From a candidate division KSB1 bacterium (lineage in GTDB: Bacteria; Zhuqueibacterota; Zhuqueibacteria; Oceanimicrobiales; Oceanimicrobiaceae), in assembly GCA_022562085.1 (NCBI GenBank), contig JADFPY010000011.1, positions 1-37,960 of the forward strand: a stretch of 37,960 bases of DNA, written 5' to 3'. The first letter of the stretch is position 1, and the number at the start of each line of letters is the position of its first letter. Under the pieces are notes generated by a model. It had not been told where the DNA came from, ran no database searches, and worked only from the letters and a program-made list of their open reading frames with translations. Position numbers and translations under genes: made by a program. This document shows positions 24,523 through 33,069 of the stretch, in pieces.

Positions 24523-25722
24523 ATGAACAACGTTGATGTGGATGCAGCCAAAAATCATTTTGCAAATTTAATCGAACAGCAGTTAAATCGTGTTGAATCG
24601 ATGAAAAAGAGGACGGACTGGGTGGATTACCGGTCCTTACGTCCTATTATTATTGGAATTTGTGGCGGAGATGGAATCGGACCCTTTATCGCAAAGCAAG
24701 CCCAGCGGGTTTTAGAGTTTTTACTAAAAGAGCAGCACGGCGCCGGGATGGTTGAATTTCGGATTATCGAGGGTTTGACTATCGAAAAGCGTGCTGAGGT
24801 AAGCAAGGCGATTCCCGACGATGTTCTCGAAGAGTTGAAAAAGTGCCATGTTATTCTTAAAGGACCAACTACAACACCCCGTAAAGGCGATCCCTGGCCA
24901 AATGTCGAGAGTGCGAATGTAGCCATGCGTAAAGAACTTGATTTGTTTGCCAACGTGCGACCTGTAAAAGTCCCGGCTGACGGCATTGATTGGGTCTTTT
25001 TCAGAGAAAACACCGAGGGTGCCTACGCCCTGGGTAGCAATGGCGTAAATGTCTCAGATGATTTGGCCATTGATTTTACCGTCACGACTCAGCAGGGTTC
25101 GGAACGGATCATCCGCCTGGCTTTTGAATACGCCAAGAAAAATAATATCGACAAAGTCACCCTGGTGACCAAGGCAAACGTGGTCAAAACCACCGACGGT
25201 AAATTTTTGGATATCGGCTACAAAATTGCTAAGGAATACCCGGGCATTGAGTGCGACGACTGGTACATTGACATCATGACGGCCAAATTGATAGATCCAA
25301 AACGCAGAACCCAATTTAAGGTGATGGCGTTGCCGAATTTATACGGGGATATTCTCACAGACGAGGCAGCTGAGTTTCAAGGCGGTGTTGGAACTGCGGG
25401 CAGCGCAAACATCGGGAAACAATACGCTATGTTCGAAGCCATTCACGGCAGCGCGCCTCGTATGGTCGATGAAGGCCGGGCACAGTATGCCGATCCGGCC
25501 AGTATGATTCGCGCAGCGGGTATGTTGAGTAGACATATTGGCTACGAGGACGGAGCCGACAAATTGGAAATGGCCTTGGATATCTGCGGCCAGTTTGAGA
25601 AGAAACTGTCCATAACCGGCCGGTCAACCGGGGCCAGCGGCCAGGAATATGCAGACTATATTATGGAAACGCTGCAGAATCCTGAACTTGAATCGAAGTG
25701 GAAGAGTTATCAAAGCAGCTAG
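24523..25722 (+). CDS. icd: Isocitrate dehydrogenase (isocitrate/isopropylmalate dehydrogenase family)
   Basis: The protein has 399 residues. Substrate-binding residues of the family are in VESANVAMRKELDLFANVRP (128-147); the catalytic Lys is K218 in TKANVVKTTDG, and the metal Asp are D276 and D280 in YGDILTDEAAE. Isocitrate rather than isopropylmalate is chosen because citrate synthase follows and no leucine genes are near. In the cofactor loop the positions that are Lys-Tyr in NADP enzymes and Asp-Ile in NAD enzymes are R313-M314 (HGSAPRM). The Arg hints at NADP but the pair is atypical. Together with citrate synthase it forms the first oxidative part of the TCA cycle. It has an N-terminal helix of about 35 residues before the Rossmann-like core. 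Confidence 0.87.
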   Translation: MNNVDVDAAKNHFANLIEQQLNRVESMKKRTDWVDYRSLRPIIIGICGGDGIGPFIAKQAQRVLEFLLKEQHGAGMVEFRIIEGLTIEKRAEVSKAIPDDVLEELKKCHVILKGPTTTPRKGDPWPNVESANVAMRKELDLFANVRPVKVPADGIDWVFFRENTEGAYALGSNGVNVSDDLAIDFTVTTQQGSERIIRLAFEYAKKNNIDKVTLVTKANVVKTTDGKFLDIGYKIAKEYPGIECDDWYIDIMTAKLIDPKRRTQFKVMALPNLYGDILTDEAAEFQGGVGTAGSANIGKQYAMFEAIHGSAPRMVDEGRAQYADPASMIRAAGMLSRHIGYEDGADKLEMALDICGQFEKKLSITGRSTGASGQEYADYIMETLQNPELESKWKSYQSS

Positions 25723-25922
25723 GATTTTTCGGGGAATCTAAGAGAACTATTGAAAGGTCTTATTCAATAAAGAGTATCCGAATCGCTGATTTTTTTAAGT
25801 CAAAATCTGCTTAGCTTTTTAATCTTTCAAAGGTTTATCCGCATTAAAGTTAACCTCACAAAAAGACGACAATTAATTGAATAGGATTTAAGGAGATTTC
25901 TTTACCGACCAAGGAGACGCAA

Positions 25923-27173
25923 ATGAGTGCAAGGGAAGTCAATGAATTGATTCGGCAGGCTGCAGACAAAGCCGCACGCGAAACCGATTCCGAACCTGAA
26001 CCCGGGCTAACGGAAGAGATCAACTGGCCGATTGAAGTAAAGTTGCAAAGAGGTCTCGCAGGGGCGATTTCCAATACAACTCAAATTGGTTACGTCAACG
26101 GCGCTAAAGGGTGGTTGATTTACCGCGGATATAATTGTTTTGATTTGGCAGAAAAATCGAGCTTTGAAGAGACGTGTTATTTGCTACTCTACGGAAAACT
26201 GCCCAACTCCTCTGAGTTGAACGCTTTTGACGAAAAACTCAAAAAATACCGTACTGTTCCCCAGCCAGTACTCGATGTTTTAAAAATGATTCCCACAAAA
26301 TCGAGTCACCCCATGTCAGCTTTGGCAACCACTATTTCTATGCTTGGCAATTTAGATGCACAGTCGGAGGACACTTCCGTTGAAAATGAAACCGAAATTT
26401 CTCTCAAACTGATTTCACAAATGGCGACGTTAGCCGGGGCCATTGGTAGAATCCGTGAAGGAAAAGACCAGGTGTCGCCAAATCCGGAATTGAGTCATGC
26501 GGGAAACTTCCTTTATATGCTAACCGGCAACGTTCCTGACGAAATGAGTGAGCGCATCATGGATGTTTCTCTGATTTTGCACGCCGATCACGGTATGAAT
26601 GCGTCGACTTTTACAACAATGGTGGTAAATTCTTCTTTGTCCGATATGTACAGTTCAGTCGTCGGCGGAATCTGCAGTTTGAAAGGTCCCTTGCATGGCG
26701 GTGCGAACGAACAAGTTGTGCTCAGTTTACAGGAAATCGGCAGCGTTGACAATGTCAATACGTGGTATCAGAAAAAACGCGCAGCCAAAGAGAAAGTGAT
26801 GGGATTTGGACACCGCGTTTACAAAGCTTACGATCCCCGCGCAAGAATATTTGGCCCCATTGCAAAGCTCCTGGCTGAAAAGAATACTGAAAATAAGATC
26901 ATTTATGAAATCGCTGCAAAACTGGAAGAAATAGTAGTTTCTGAATTAGGCATGGAACGAAAGATTTTTCCGAACGTTGATTTTTACTCGGGAATTATTT
27001 ACAAAGCGATGGGCATTGACACGAACATGTTTACGCCTATTTTTGCGGTCAGCAGAATTGCCGGCTGGACTGCACGAGCGTTGGAATATTTGGCCGACAA
27101 TCGTCTGTTCAGGCCGCGAGCGGTTTACACCGGACCGACAAAAATTGATTATAAGCCTATCGCGGAAAGATAG
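25923..27173 (+). CDS. gltA: Citrate synthase
   Basis: Condenses acetyl-CoA and oxaloacetate to citrate. The protein has 416 residues, with the catalytic set visible: H258 in GPLHGGANEQ, H297 in GFGHRVYKAYDPRAR and D353 in NVDFYSGIIYKAMG, plus the helix motif LHADHGMNAST (219-229). An N-terminal extension of about 40 residues precedes the core. AAGGAG lies six bases before the ATG. It follows the isocitrate dehydrogenase gene by 200 bases, a gap that contains an inverted repeat ATTGAA-N8-TTCAAT (25749-25768), and it ends with a strong terminator. A 2-methylcitrate synthase activity cannot be excluded from sequence, but no prpB or prpD is present. Confidence 0.93.
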   Translation: MSAREVNELIRQAADKAARETDSEPEPGLTEEINWPIEVKLQRGLAGAISNTTQIGYVNGAKGWLIYRGYNCFDLAEKSSFEETCYLLLYGKLPNSSELNAFDEKLKKYRTVPQPVLDVLKMIPTKSSHPMSALATTISMLGNLDAQSEDTSVENETEISLKLISQMATLAGAIGRIREGKDQVSPNPELSHAGNFLYMLTGNVPDEMSERIMDVSLILHADHGMNASTFTTMVVNSSLSDMYSSVVGGICSLKGPLHGGANEQVVLSLQEIGSVDNVNTWYQKKRAAKEKVMGFGHRVYKAYDPRARIFGPIAKLLAEKNTENKIIYEIAAKLEEIVVSELGMERKIFPNVDFYSGIIYKAMGIDTNMFTPIFAVSRIAGWTARALEYLADNRLFRPRAVYTGPTKIDYKPIAER

Positions 27174-27218
27174 AAATATTTTTTATTAACGCGTAGGCTG
27201 TAAGTAATAGTATTTTGA

Positions 27219-27246
27219 GAGGGAGGAGAGTTTACCTCCCTTTTTT
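27219..27246 (+). terminator. Rho-independent terminator after citrate synthase
   Basis: Stem GGGAGG (27221-27226) pairs with CCTCCC (27235-27240) around an eight-base loop, extended by an A-T and a G-T pair, and is followed by six T. It separates the TCA genes from the beta-oxidation genes. Confidence 0.9.
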
Positions 27247-27255
27247 CGTGGAATT

Positions 27256-27271
27256 ATTGAATGGATTCAAT
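27256..27271. promoter_or_regulatory. Palindromic candidate operator before fadE
   Basis: The perfect inverted repeat ATTGAAT-GG-ATTCAAT lies between the terminator and the fadE start. Its TGAAT/ATTCA half-sites recall operators of TetR-type FadR repressors of Bacillus, which respond to acyl-CoA; the spacing is shorter, so homology is not claimed. No FadR gene is in the window. Confidence 0.4.
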
Positions 27272-27296
27272 TAAGTATATTGAAAGGACGCAAAGC

Positions 27297-29042
27297 ATGA
27301 AAACCGGCGGTGATTTTCTTACCAAACAAATCTGCACCGAAGAGATTTTTACTCGCGAGAAGTTCTCACCCGAACAAGAAGAAATCGCTAAAACAGTAGA
27401 AGAGTTTGCACGAGAGCGAATTCGTCCCAACAAGCAGGAGATCGAGAAATACAACAAAGATCTGTCTCTCCAACTGCTGAGAGAATGCGGTGAGCTTGGC
27501 CTTTTAAGCGTCGATATTCCGGAAAAGTATGACGGTCTTGGCCTCGACAAAGTCACATCCGCCATCGTAGCGGAAACTATGGGATTCGGGTTATGTGCCT
27601 CTTTTTCCGCAACCATGGGCGCGCATTCCGGTATCGGCACCCTGCCGATCGTCTTTTTTGGAAACGACCCCCAAAGGGGAAAATATCTTCCGAAGCTTGG
27701 CACCGCTGAGCTGGTCTCCGCCTACTGTTTAACCGAACCCGAATCCGGGTCCGACGCATTAGCTGCGAAAAGCACGGCAGTTTTATCCGAAGATGGCAAA
27801 AACTATGTGCTGAATGGTACCAAGCAGTTCATCACCAATGCCAGTTGGGCCGATCTGTTTATCATTTTTGCCAATGTCGACGGTAAATTTACCGGCTTCA
27901 TTGTCGAGCGCACCACGCCGGGTTTGTCCATTGGGCCCGAGGAGAAAAAGATGGGCATCAAAGGGTCGTCAACCTGCACGGTTTATCTGGAAAATGTCCA
28001 CGTACCGGTTGAAAATGTTCTGGGAGAAATCGGTCAAGGTGCCGCGATTGCGTTTAACACGCTGAATATCGGCCGGTTTAAATTAGGAGCCGGGACTTTA
28101 GGTGCTTGCAAAGCTGCAACTGAGGAAACTCTGCAATACGCTTCGGAAAGAAAACAGTTTGGACAATCGATTAGAAATTTTGATGTCATCAAAGGGTATT
28201 TTGCGGATATGGTTATTCGCACATTTGCACTTGACAGCATTATTTATAAAACCGTCGGGCTCATCGACCAAGCTGTCTCTGAAATCGATGAGTCCTCACC
28301 GACTTACAACAAAGAAGTTGCCGAAGCCATTGAAAGATACGCCATCGAAGCCTCGATTTGTAAAGTTGTGGGCAGTGAAACCCTGTGGTTTGTAGCAGAC
28401 AAAGGCCTGCAAATTTACGGCGGCTACGGCTTTATCGAAGAGTATCCTATGGCTTCTGTTTTGCGTGATAACCGTATAGATAGAATTTTTGAAGGAACCA
28501 ATGAAATCAATCGTCAAATCATCTCGGGTTATTTCTTGAAAAAAGCGCTGATGGAAGAACTGCCGATTAGAGAGAAAATAAAAGAGAATGGCAATGGGCT
28601 CGCCGGGATGGATGATCATTTGGACGTTCTTTCTAAGGAAAAACGTGGAATCGAAGCAGCCAAGGCAGCGGTGCTTTATGTCTTTAATGAAGCCATTTGT
28701 AAATACGGACAAGACCTTCCCAATGAGCAGCAGATCGGCTCTTTGCTCAGCGATTTGTTTTCGGATATTTATTTGGTGGACAGCGTTCTCAAAAGGGTGA
28801 TTCAAAAGTTTGCCACTTCTGAAGTCGATCGCAATTGGCTGGCAATTGCCCGCGTTTTTTCTGCTGAAAAGTTCTATGAAATAAGTTCGTCATGCAAAAA
28901 AATAATTTCTTCTATTTTAGAAAACAAAGCATTGGAAGATGGACTAAGCGGCTTAGATACATTTGACAAAAAAATGCATTTGACGACAAATGTATTTGAG
29001 TTGAAGCGTCAAGTTGCAGAAAATTTGTATGAAAAGAATTAA
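27297..29042 (+). CDS. fadE: Acyl-CoA dehydrogenase
   Basis: The first step of beta-oxidation: FAD-dependent dehydrogenation of acyl-CoA. The frame opens at 27261, but MKTGGDFLTKQ at 27297 is the usual family N-terminus, has AAAGGA eight bases upstream, and leaves the palindrome at 27256 free as an operator, so it is chosen (581 residues). The core shows YCLTEPESGSDA, FITNASWADLF, the helix RKQFGQSI, QIYGGYGFIEEYPM, and the catalytic Glu in IFEGTNEINR. The extra C-terminal helical domain of about 160 residues places it with the longer FadE/VLCAD-like group, as in Bacillus FadE (594 residues). It begins a fadE-fadA-fadN run that carries all steps from acyl-CoA to acetyl-CoA. Confidence 0.92.
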   Translation: MKTGGDFLTKQICTEEIFTREKFSPEQEEIAKTVEEFARERIRPNKQEIEKYNKDLSLQLLRECGELGLLSVDIPEKYDGLGLDKVTSAIVAETMGFGLCASFSATMGAHSGIGTLPIVFFGNDPQRGKYLPKLGTAELVSAYCLTEPESGSDALAAKSTAVLSEDGKNYVLNGTKQFITNASWADLFIIFANVDGKFTGFIVERTTPGLSIGPEEKKMGIKGSSTCTVYLENVHVPVENVLGEIGQGAAIAFNTLNIGRFKLGAGTLGACKAATEETLQYASERKQFGQSIRNFDVIKGYFADMVIRTFALDSIIYKTVGLIDQAVSEIDESSPTYNKEVAEAIERYAIEASICKVVGSETLWFVADKGLQIYGGYGFIEEYPMASVLRDNRIDRIFEGTNEINRQIISGYFLKKALMEELPIREKIKENGNGLAGMDDHLDVLSKEKRGIEAAKAAVLYVFNEAICKYGQDLPNEQQIGSLLSDLFSDIYLVDSVLKRVIQKFATSEVDRNWLAIARVFSAEKFYEISSSCKKIISSILENKALEDGLSGLDTFDKKMHLTTNVFELKRQVAENLYEKN

Positions 29043-29077
29043 TAAACCTTGTAGGTTTTCAAAACCTACAAGGTTTA
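29043..29077. repeat. Palindrome copy 1 between fadE and fadA
   Basis: A 17-bp perfect stem around a single C at 29060, starting right after the fadE stop codon; core arm AAACCTTGTAGGTTTT (29044-29059). It is the same element as the one at 30248-30280, with one base pair changed on both arms (T-A here, C-G there). It may stabilise or process the polycistronic transcript, or be a dispersed palindromic repeat. Confidence 0.85.
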
Positions 29078-29102
29078 AGATCCAAAATAAAAGGAGCACA
29101 AA

Positions 29103-30242
29103 ATGTCAAATCAGGATAGATTTACGGTAATAATCGATGCGGCGCGCAGTCCAATCGGCGTTAAAAACGGCAAGCTGGTTGGGATTCGTGCTGATGATTT
29201 GGCCGCGCAAGTGATCAAAGGTTTGCTGGAAAGAAACCCGAAATTTCCCAAAGCTAAAATCGAGGATGTGGTTTTAGGGTGTGCTTTTCCAGAAGCGTCT
29301 CAGGGCATGCTGATCGCTCGTGGTGTATCAGTTCTTGCCGGTATTCCTGAGCAGGCTGGCGCGAAGGTGGTCAACCGTTTTTGTGGATCTTCCATGGATG
29401 CAGTTCACCAGGTCGACCGCGCCATTTTAGTCGGTGACATCGAGGCAGGAATTGGCGGCGGTGTCGAGGATATGTTTTCCATACCCATGGGTGGGTTTAA
29501 TCCGAGCCTTAATCCGAAATTAGCAGAAATGCAGTTTTACATGGGCATGGGGGAGACCGCTGAGAATCTCGCTAAAGATGGCAATATCAGCCGAGAGGCA
29601 CAGGATAAATTCGCAGTTGATTCACACGAAAAAGCGCTGGACGCCTTGAAAAACAATCGCTTTGAAAAAGAAATTATTCCGATTCAAGTGAACGGCACAA
29701 TTGTCAAGCAGGACGAAGGTCCGCGCCAACCTGATTTGGAAAAAATAAAATCACTTGCGCCCGCTTTTCTCAAAGATGGCAGCGTCACCGCAGCTACCAG
29801 CAGTCCTTTTTCAATGGGCGCTTCAGCCATGTTGCTGGCCAGTAATGAAATGGCTCTCGAATTAGATTTGCAGCCAAAGGCGAAAATAGTCGCCCGCGCA
29901 TTCGCAGGTGTCGATTGGAAGCGTATGGGCATGGGCCCAATTCCAGCGACTGAAAAAGCCCTGAAGAGGGCCGGCATGACTATCAACGATATAGACGTGA
30001 TTGAGTTAAACGAGGCATTCGCAGCTCAATCTATATATGTTATTGAAAAAGCTGGCTGGCCAATGGACAAAGTTAACTTGAACGGCGGTGCTATTGCATT
30101 GGGTCATCCACTTGGGTGTTCGGGTGCACGAATTTTAACCACGTTGCTGAACGTCATGGAACAAAAGAAAGCCAGAACGGGTCTCGCCACCATGTGCATC
30201 GGCGGCGGTCAAGGAATCGCAACTATCATAGAGAGAGTGTAG
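29103..30242 (+). CDS. fadA: Acetyl-CoA acyltransferase (thiolase)
   Basis: Cleaves 3-ketoacyl-CoA with CoA to release acetyl-CoA. The 379-residue protein carries the complete thiolase triad: nucleophile C94 in NRFCGSSMDA, H335 in GHPLGCSGAR and C365 in MCIGGGQG, plus LNEAFAAQ. The length and the NRFCGSS variant fit degradative FadA-type thiolases. AAGGAG lies five bases before the ATG. It sits between fadE and fadN, each junction marked by a palindrome. Confident. Confidence 0.93.
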   Translation: MSNQDRFTVIIDAARSPIGVKNGKLVGIRADDLAAQVIKGLLERNPKFPKAKIEDVVLGCAFPEASQGMLIARGVSVLAGIPEQAGAKVVNRFCGSSMDAVHQVDRAILVGDIEAGIGGGVEDMFSIPMGGFNPSLNPKLAEMQFYMGMGETAENLAKDGNISREAQDKFAVDSHEKALDALKNNRFEKEIIPIQVNGTIVKQDEGPRQPDLEKIKSLAPAFLKDGSVTAATSSPFSMGASAMLLASNEMALELDLQPKAKIVARAFAGVDWKRMGMGPIPATEKALKRAGMTINDIDVIELNEAFAAQSIYVIEKAGWPMDKVNLNGGAIALGHPLGCSGARILTTLLNVMEQKKARTGLATMCIGGGQGIATIIERV

Positions 30243-30247
30243 GGCAA

Positions 30248-30280
30248 AAACCTTGCAGGTTTTTAAAACCTGCAAGGTTT
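30248..30280. repeat. Palindrome copy 2 between fadA and fadN
   Basis: A 16-bp perfect stem around a single T at 30264, five bases after the fadA stop; core arm AAACCTTGCAGGTTTT (30248-30263). It differs from the copy at 29043-29077 by one base in each arm, and the changes compensate, keeping the stem intact. Confidence 0.85.
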
Positions 30281-30298
30281 AAAGAATGGAGATACAAC

Positions 30299-32644
30299 AT
30301 GGCAGAAAAAATCGAAAAAGTTGCGGTTCTCGGTGCCGGGGTGATGGGGGCGCAATTGGCAGCGCATTTGTCAAATGCAGGCCTTCCTTCTTATCTGTTT
30401 GACATTTCTCAAGAAGTGGCCGAAGAAGGGTTGCAAAACGCTTTGAAACTTAAGCCCGCACCTTTTTATAATCCCAGGACGGCCGGCCTGATCACACCTT
30501 GCAATTATGACGACCACATCGAAAAACTCCGCGAAGTAGATTGGGTGTTGGAAGCGGTCGTCGAGCGCCTGGACATCAAGCATTCGCTTTTTAATCGGAT
30601 GGCGCCATACTTAAAAGAAAACGCAGTGGTTTCTTCCAATACTTCCGGGCTTTCCATAAAAAATATGATGGAAGGTATGCCGGAGAACTTACAAAAGCGC
30701 TTTCTGGTGACTCACTTTTTTAACCCGCCAAGATATATGCGACTTTTGGAGATTGTCGCGGGGGAGCAGACCCATCCAAAATGTATTGATTTGCTCTCTG
30801 ATTTCTGCGAGAGTACTCTTGGTAAAGGCCTCGTCATTGCCAAAGATACGCCCAATTTCATCGCCAATCGCATCGGCACTTTTGGCATGATGCTGAGCTT
30901 GAAGTTGGCGCAAGAGATGAAATTGGCTGTTGAGGAGGTAGACAAAATCACTGGAACCATTATCGGGCGGGCCAAGAGCGCGACTTTCCGGACTGCGGAT
31001 GTTGTGGGCCTTGATACTTTGGCGCACGTTGCCAGAAACACTTACGAATTTTGCCCGGATGATGAGTCTCGTGAAATTTTTCAGGTGCCGGATGTTCTGC
31101 AGAAGATGCTGGATAACGGCCAATTGGGACAGAAGACCCGGAAAGGGTTTTATCAAAAAGTCGGTAAAGAAATTCTCTCGTTGAATTTTGAAACGCTTGA
31201 ATATGGCCCGCAAAAGCAAGTGCGTTTTGACGGCTACCGCGTGGCAAAGGGATTTACTGATACTGCAAAACGAATCAATGCTCTGGCTTATAGCGAGGAT
31301 GCCGCCGGAAAATTCTTCTGGGAGCTTCTGGCCGGCACTTTGATTTACACCGCCAATCGCGTAGGGGAAATCGCCGATGATATTGTCAACATCGATAACG
31401 CCATGAAATGGGGATTTGGCTGGGAGTTCGGTCCGTTTGAAACCTGGGATGCCATCGGCCTCGAGAAGTCGGTCAAACGCATGAGCGATGAGAGCAAGAA
31501 AGTGCCTGCCTGGGTTCAGGAGATGCTGAAATCCGGTCAGACTTTATTTTATGCTCAACAAAAAGGACATAAAACCTATTTCGATTTTTCAACAAAAGAG
31601 CAACGCACCCTGCAATTAGGGCCTAAACAGATTAATCTGGCTCTTGAAAAAGAAAAAGGCAATGAGCTCAAAAAGAACTGGTGTGCGAGTTTAATCGATA
31701 TCGGTGATGGCGTGGCCTGTCTGGAATTTCACAGTTCGCTGCAGCCGACCCTGAATCCTATCGATGCGTCAATTATCGATATGATGGAAGCCGCTTTGGA
31801 GATTGTGCCGAAAGAAGGATTCAAGGGATTGGTCATCGGGCATCAGGGGCAGAATTTTTCTGCCGGCGCTAATTTGGCGCTGATCCTTCAACTGTGTGAA
31901 GCAAAGGATTGGAAACGGATTGAGCAAATCACCAAGACGTTCCAGGATGTGGCTCAGAATTTGAAATTTTCCAACTTCCCGGTGGTTGCGGCGCCGTTTA
32001 ATTTGTGCCTGGGCGGCGGCTACGAGGCGGCCGCATTGGCAAATCGCATCGTGGCCTCGGCGGAGTTATATTGCGGCCTGGTTGAAGTTGGTGTGGGGCT
32101 CATCCCGGGCGCCGGCGGAAATCTCAGGGTATTGCTCAATAACATGCAAACCATGGAGAAAGCCCGAACCGGACCGTTCCCGGTTGCGCAAAAGGCCTTT
32201 GAAACAATTGGCTACGCTAAAGTCTCGACCTCGGCGAAAGAAGCCGTCAAACTTGGCTTGTTAACCAGAAACGACCGCATTGTTTTGAATTCCGACCACT
32301 TAATTATTGAAGCCAAGCAGACCGTGCTTGAAATGAGCGAGAATTTTGAGCCGCCGCAACCCCGCGAGGATTTGATTCTGCCGGGTGAGGGCGGCAGATT
32401 GGCCATTGAAGGAGCTTTGAATGATTTGGTGAAAGCCGGCAAAATCTCCGGGCACGACCGCTTGATTGGCAGCAAACTGGCTAATGTTCTCACCGGTGGT
32501 AAAAAGTCCTCCCCAACCTCCCCGGTTGATGAACAGACCATTCTCGATTTGGAACGGGAAGCGTTTGTGAGCCTCTGCGGTGAGAAGCTCTCGCAGGATC
32601 GCATGAAGTTTATGCTGAAGAAGGGGAAGCCGCTGCGGAATTAG
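30299..32644 (+). CDS. fadN: 3-hydroxyacyl-CoA dehydrogenase/enoyl-CoA hydratase (FadN-type)
   Basis: A bifunctional enzyme doing the hydration and second oxidation of beta-oxidation. The ATG at 30299 (GGAG seven bases upstream) is used, not the longer frame from 30116, which runs back into fadA and yields non-protein-like sequence. The 781 residues are arranged with the dehydrogenase first: Rossmann motif GAGVMG at 12-17, then SNTSGLSI and THFFNPPRYMRLLEIV, with the His of the catalytic dyad. The crotonase-like domain is C-terminal, with FSAGANLALI and LGGGYEAAALA forming the oxyanion hole and catalytic region. This order and length match Bacillus FadN (789 residues) rather than E. coli FadB, where the hydratase comes first. 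Confidence 0.9.
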   Translation: MAEKIEKVAVLGAGVMGAQLAAHLSNAGLPSYLFDISQEVAEEGLQNALKLKPAPFYNPRTAGLITPCNYDDHIEKLREVDWVLEAVVERLDIKHSLFNRMAPYLKENAVVSSNTSGLSIKNMMEGMPENLQKRFLVTHFFNPPRYMRLLEIVAGEQTHPKCIDLLSDFCESTLGKGLVIAKDTPNFIANRIGTFGMMLSLKLAQEMKLAVEEVDKITGTIIGRAKSATFRTADVVGLDTLAHVARNTYEFCPDDESREIFQVPDVLQKMLDNGQLGQKTRKGFYQKVGKEILSLNFETLEYGPQKQVRFDGYRVAKGFTDTAKRINALAYSEDAAGKFFWELLAGTLIYTANRVGEIADDIVNIDNAMKWGFGWEFGPFETWDAIGLEKSVKRMSDESKKVPAWVQEMLKSGQTLFYAQQKGHKTYFDFSTKEQRTLQLGPKQINLALEKEKGNELKKNWCASLIDIGDGVACLEFHSSLQPTLNPIDASIIDMMEAALEIVPKEGFKGLVIGHQGQNFSAGANLALILQLCEAKDWKRIEQITKTFQDVAQNLKFSNFPVVAAPFNLCLGGGYEAAALANRIVASAELYCGLVEVGVGLIPGAGGNLRVLLNNMQTMEKARTGPFPVAQKAFETIGYAKVSTSAKEAVKLGLLTRNDRIVLNSDHLIIEAKQTVLEMSENFEPPQPREDLILPGEGGRLAIEGALNDLVKAGKISGHDRLIGSKLANVLTGGKKSSPTSPVDEQTILDLEREAFVSLCGEKLSQDRMKFMLKKGKPLRN

Positions 32645-32674
32645 TGGGTCAAACGATTCCAATCTATCAAAAGG

Positions 32675-32758
32675 TTAGAGATAATTGATAAACTCCTCGA
32701 CGCTCAATTCTGCTTGATGAAGAATACTTTTGAGTGTGCCTTTCTTCAAATCAATTAC
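32675..32758 (-). pseudogene. hicA: C-terminal remnant of a HicA-family toxin gene
   Basis: On the minus strand 27 codons followed by TAA read VIDLKKGTLKSILHQAELSV then EEFINYL, which is the typical C-terminal end of HicA/YcfA mRNA interferase toxins (DLKxGTLxSILxQAxLSxEEF). The frame is closed by a TAG two codons upstream, and the N-terminal part with the GSHH active-site motif is absent. No hicB antitoxin is nearby. It directly abuts the tRNA-like sequence at 32756-32830, so the gene seems to have been cut there. Function is lost. Confidence 0.65.
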
Positions 32759-32830
32759 TGACTACAGAAATTCGTAACCGTGTTGGCCTCCGGATCCAAA
32801 TGCTTGGAGGTTCGAGTCCTCCTGGCGTAG
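32756..32830 (+). pseudogene. tRNA-Arg(CCG)-like sequence with lost 5' part
   Basis: The 3' part fits a tRNA well: anticodon arm TTGGC-CTCCGGA-TCCAA (32783-32799; anticodon CCG, the loop identical to that of E. coli tRNA-Arg CCG), a six-base variable loop, a perfect T arm GGAGG-TTCGAGT-CCTCC (32806-32822) and the 3' acceptor strand TGGCGTA plus G. The 5' side does not pair: the acceptor should be TACGCCA but TACTGAC is found, and the D stem is imperfect. No CCA is encoded. The 5' end runs into the hicA remnant. It is therefore a truncated tRNA, as left at one end of an integrated element or by a deletion, not a working tRNA. Confidence 0.55.
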
Positions 32831-33069
32831 TTAATATCATCTTCTTCATCTGCTCACGCCCCTCTTTAATTGACACCTTTTCCCTGCTCAGTTTTTAACC
32901 TAAGCCGTCTCCCCCTTTTGAATCGAATGTCTCTATTCTCCGGATGGAAGAATAAGCCACCACAAGATATTTGGATAAACGGGACAACCCTTTAGCGATT
33001 GATTGTGTCTAACCTGATGAATTTCATTTGTCCTTTTAGACCGTTTGATCAAGCCGGAGGAGACCGTCC

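Noticed and set aside
30116-30298. Upstream extension of the fadN frame
   Set aside because: It overlaps the fadA 3' end, is rich in Arg and His and has no family match; the ATG at 30299 has a ribosome site and starts the Rossmann fold.
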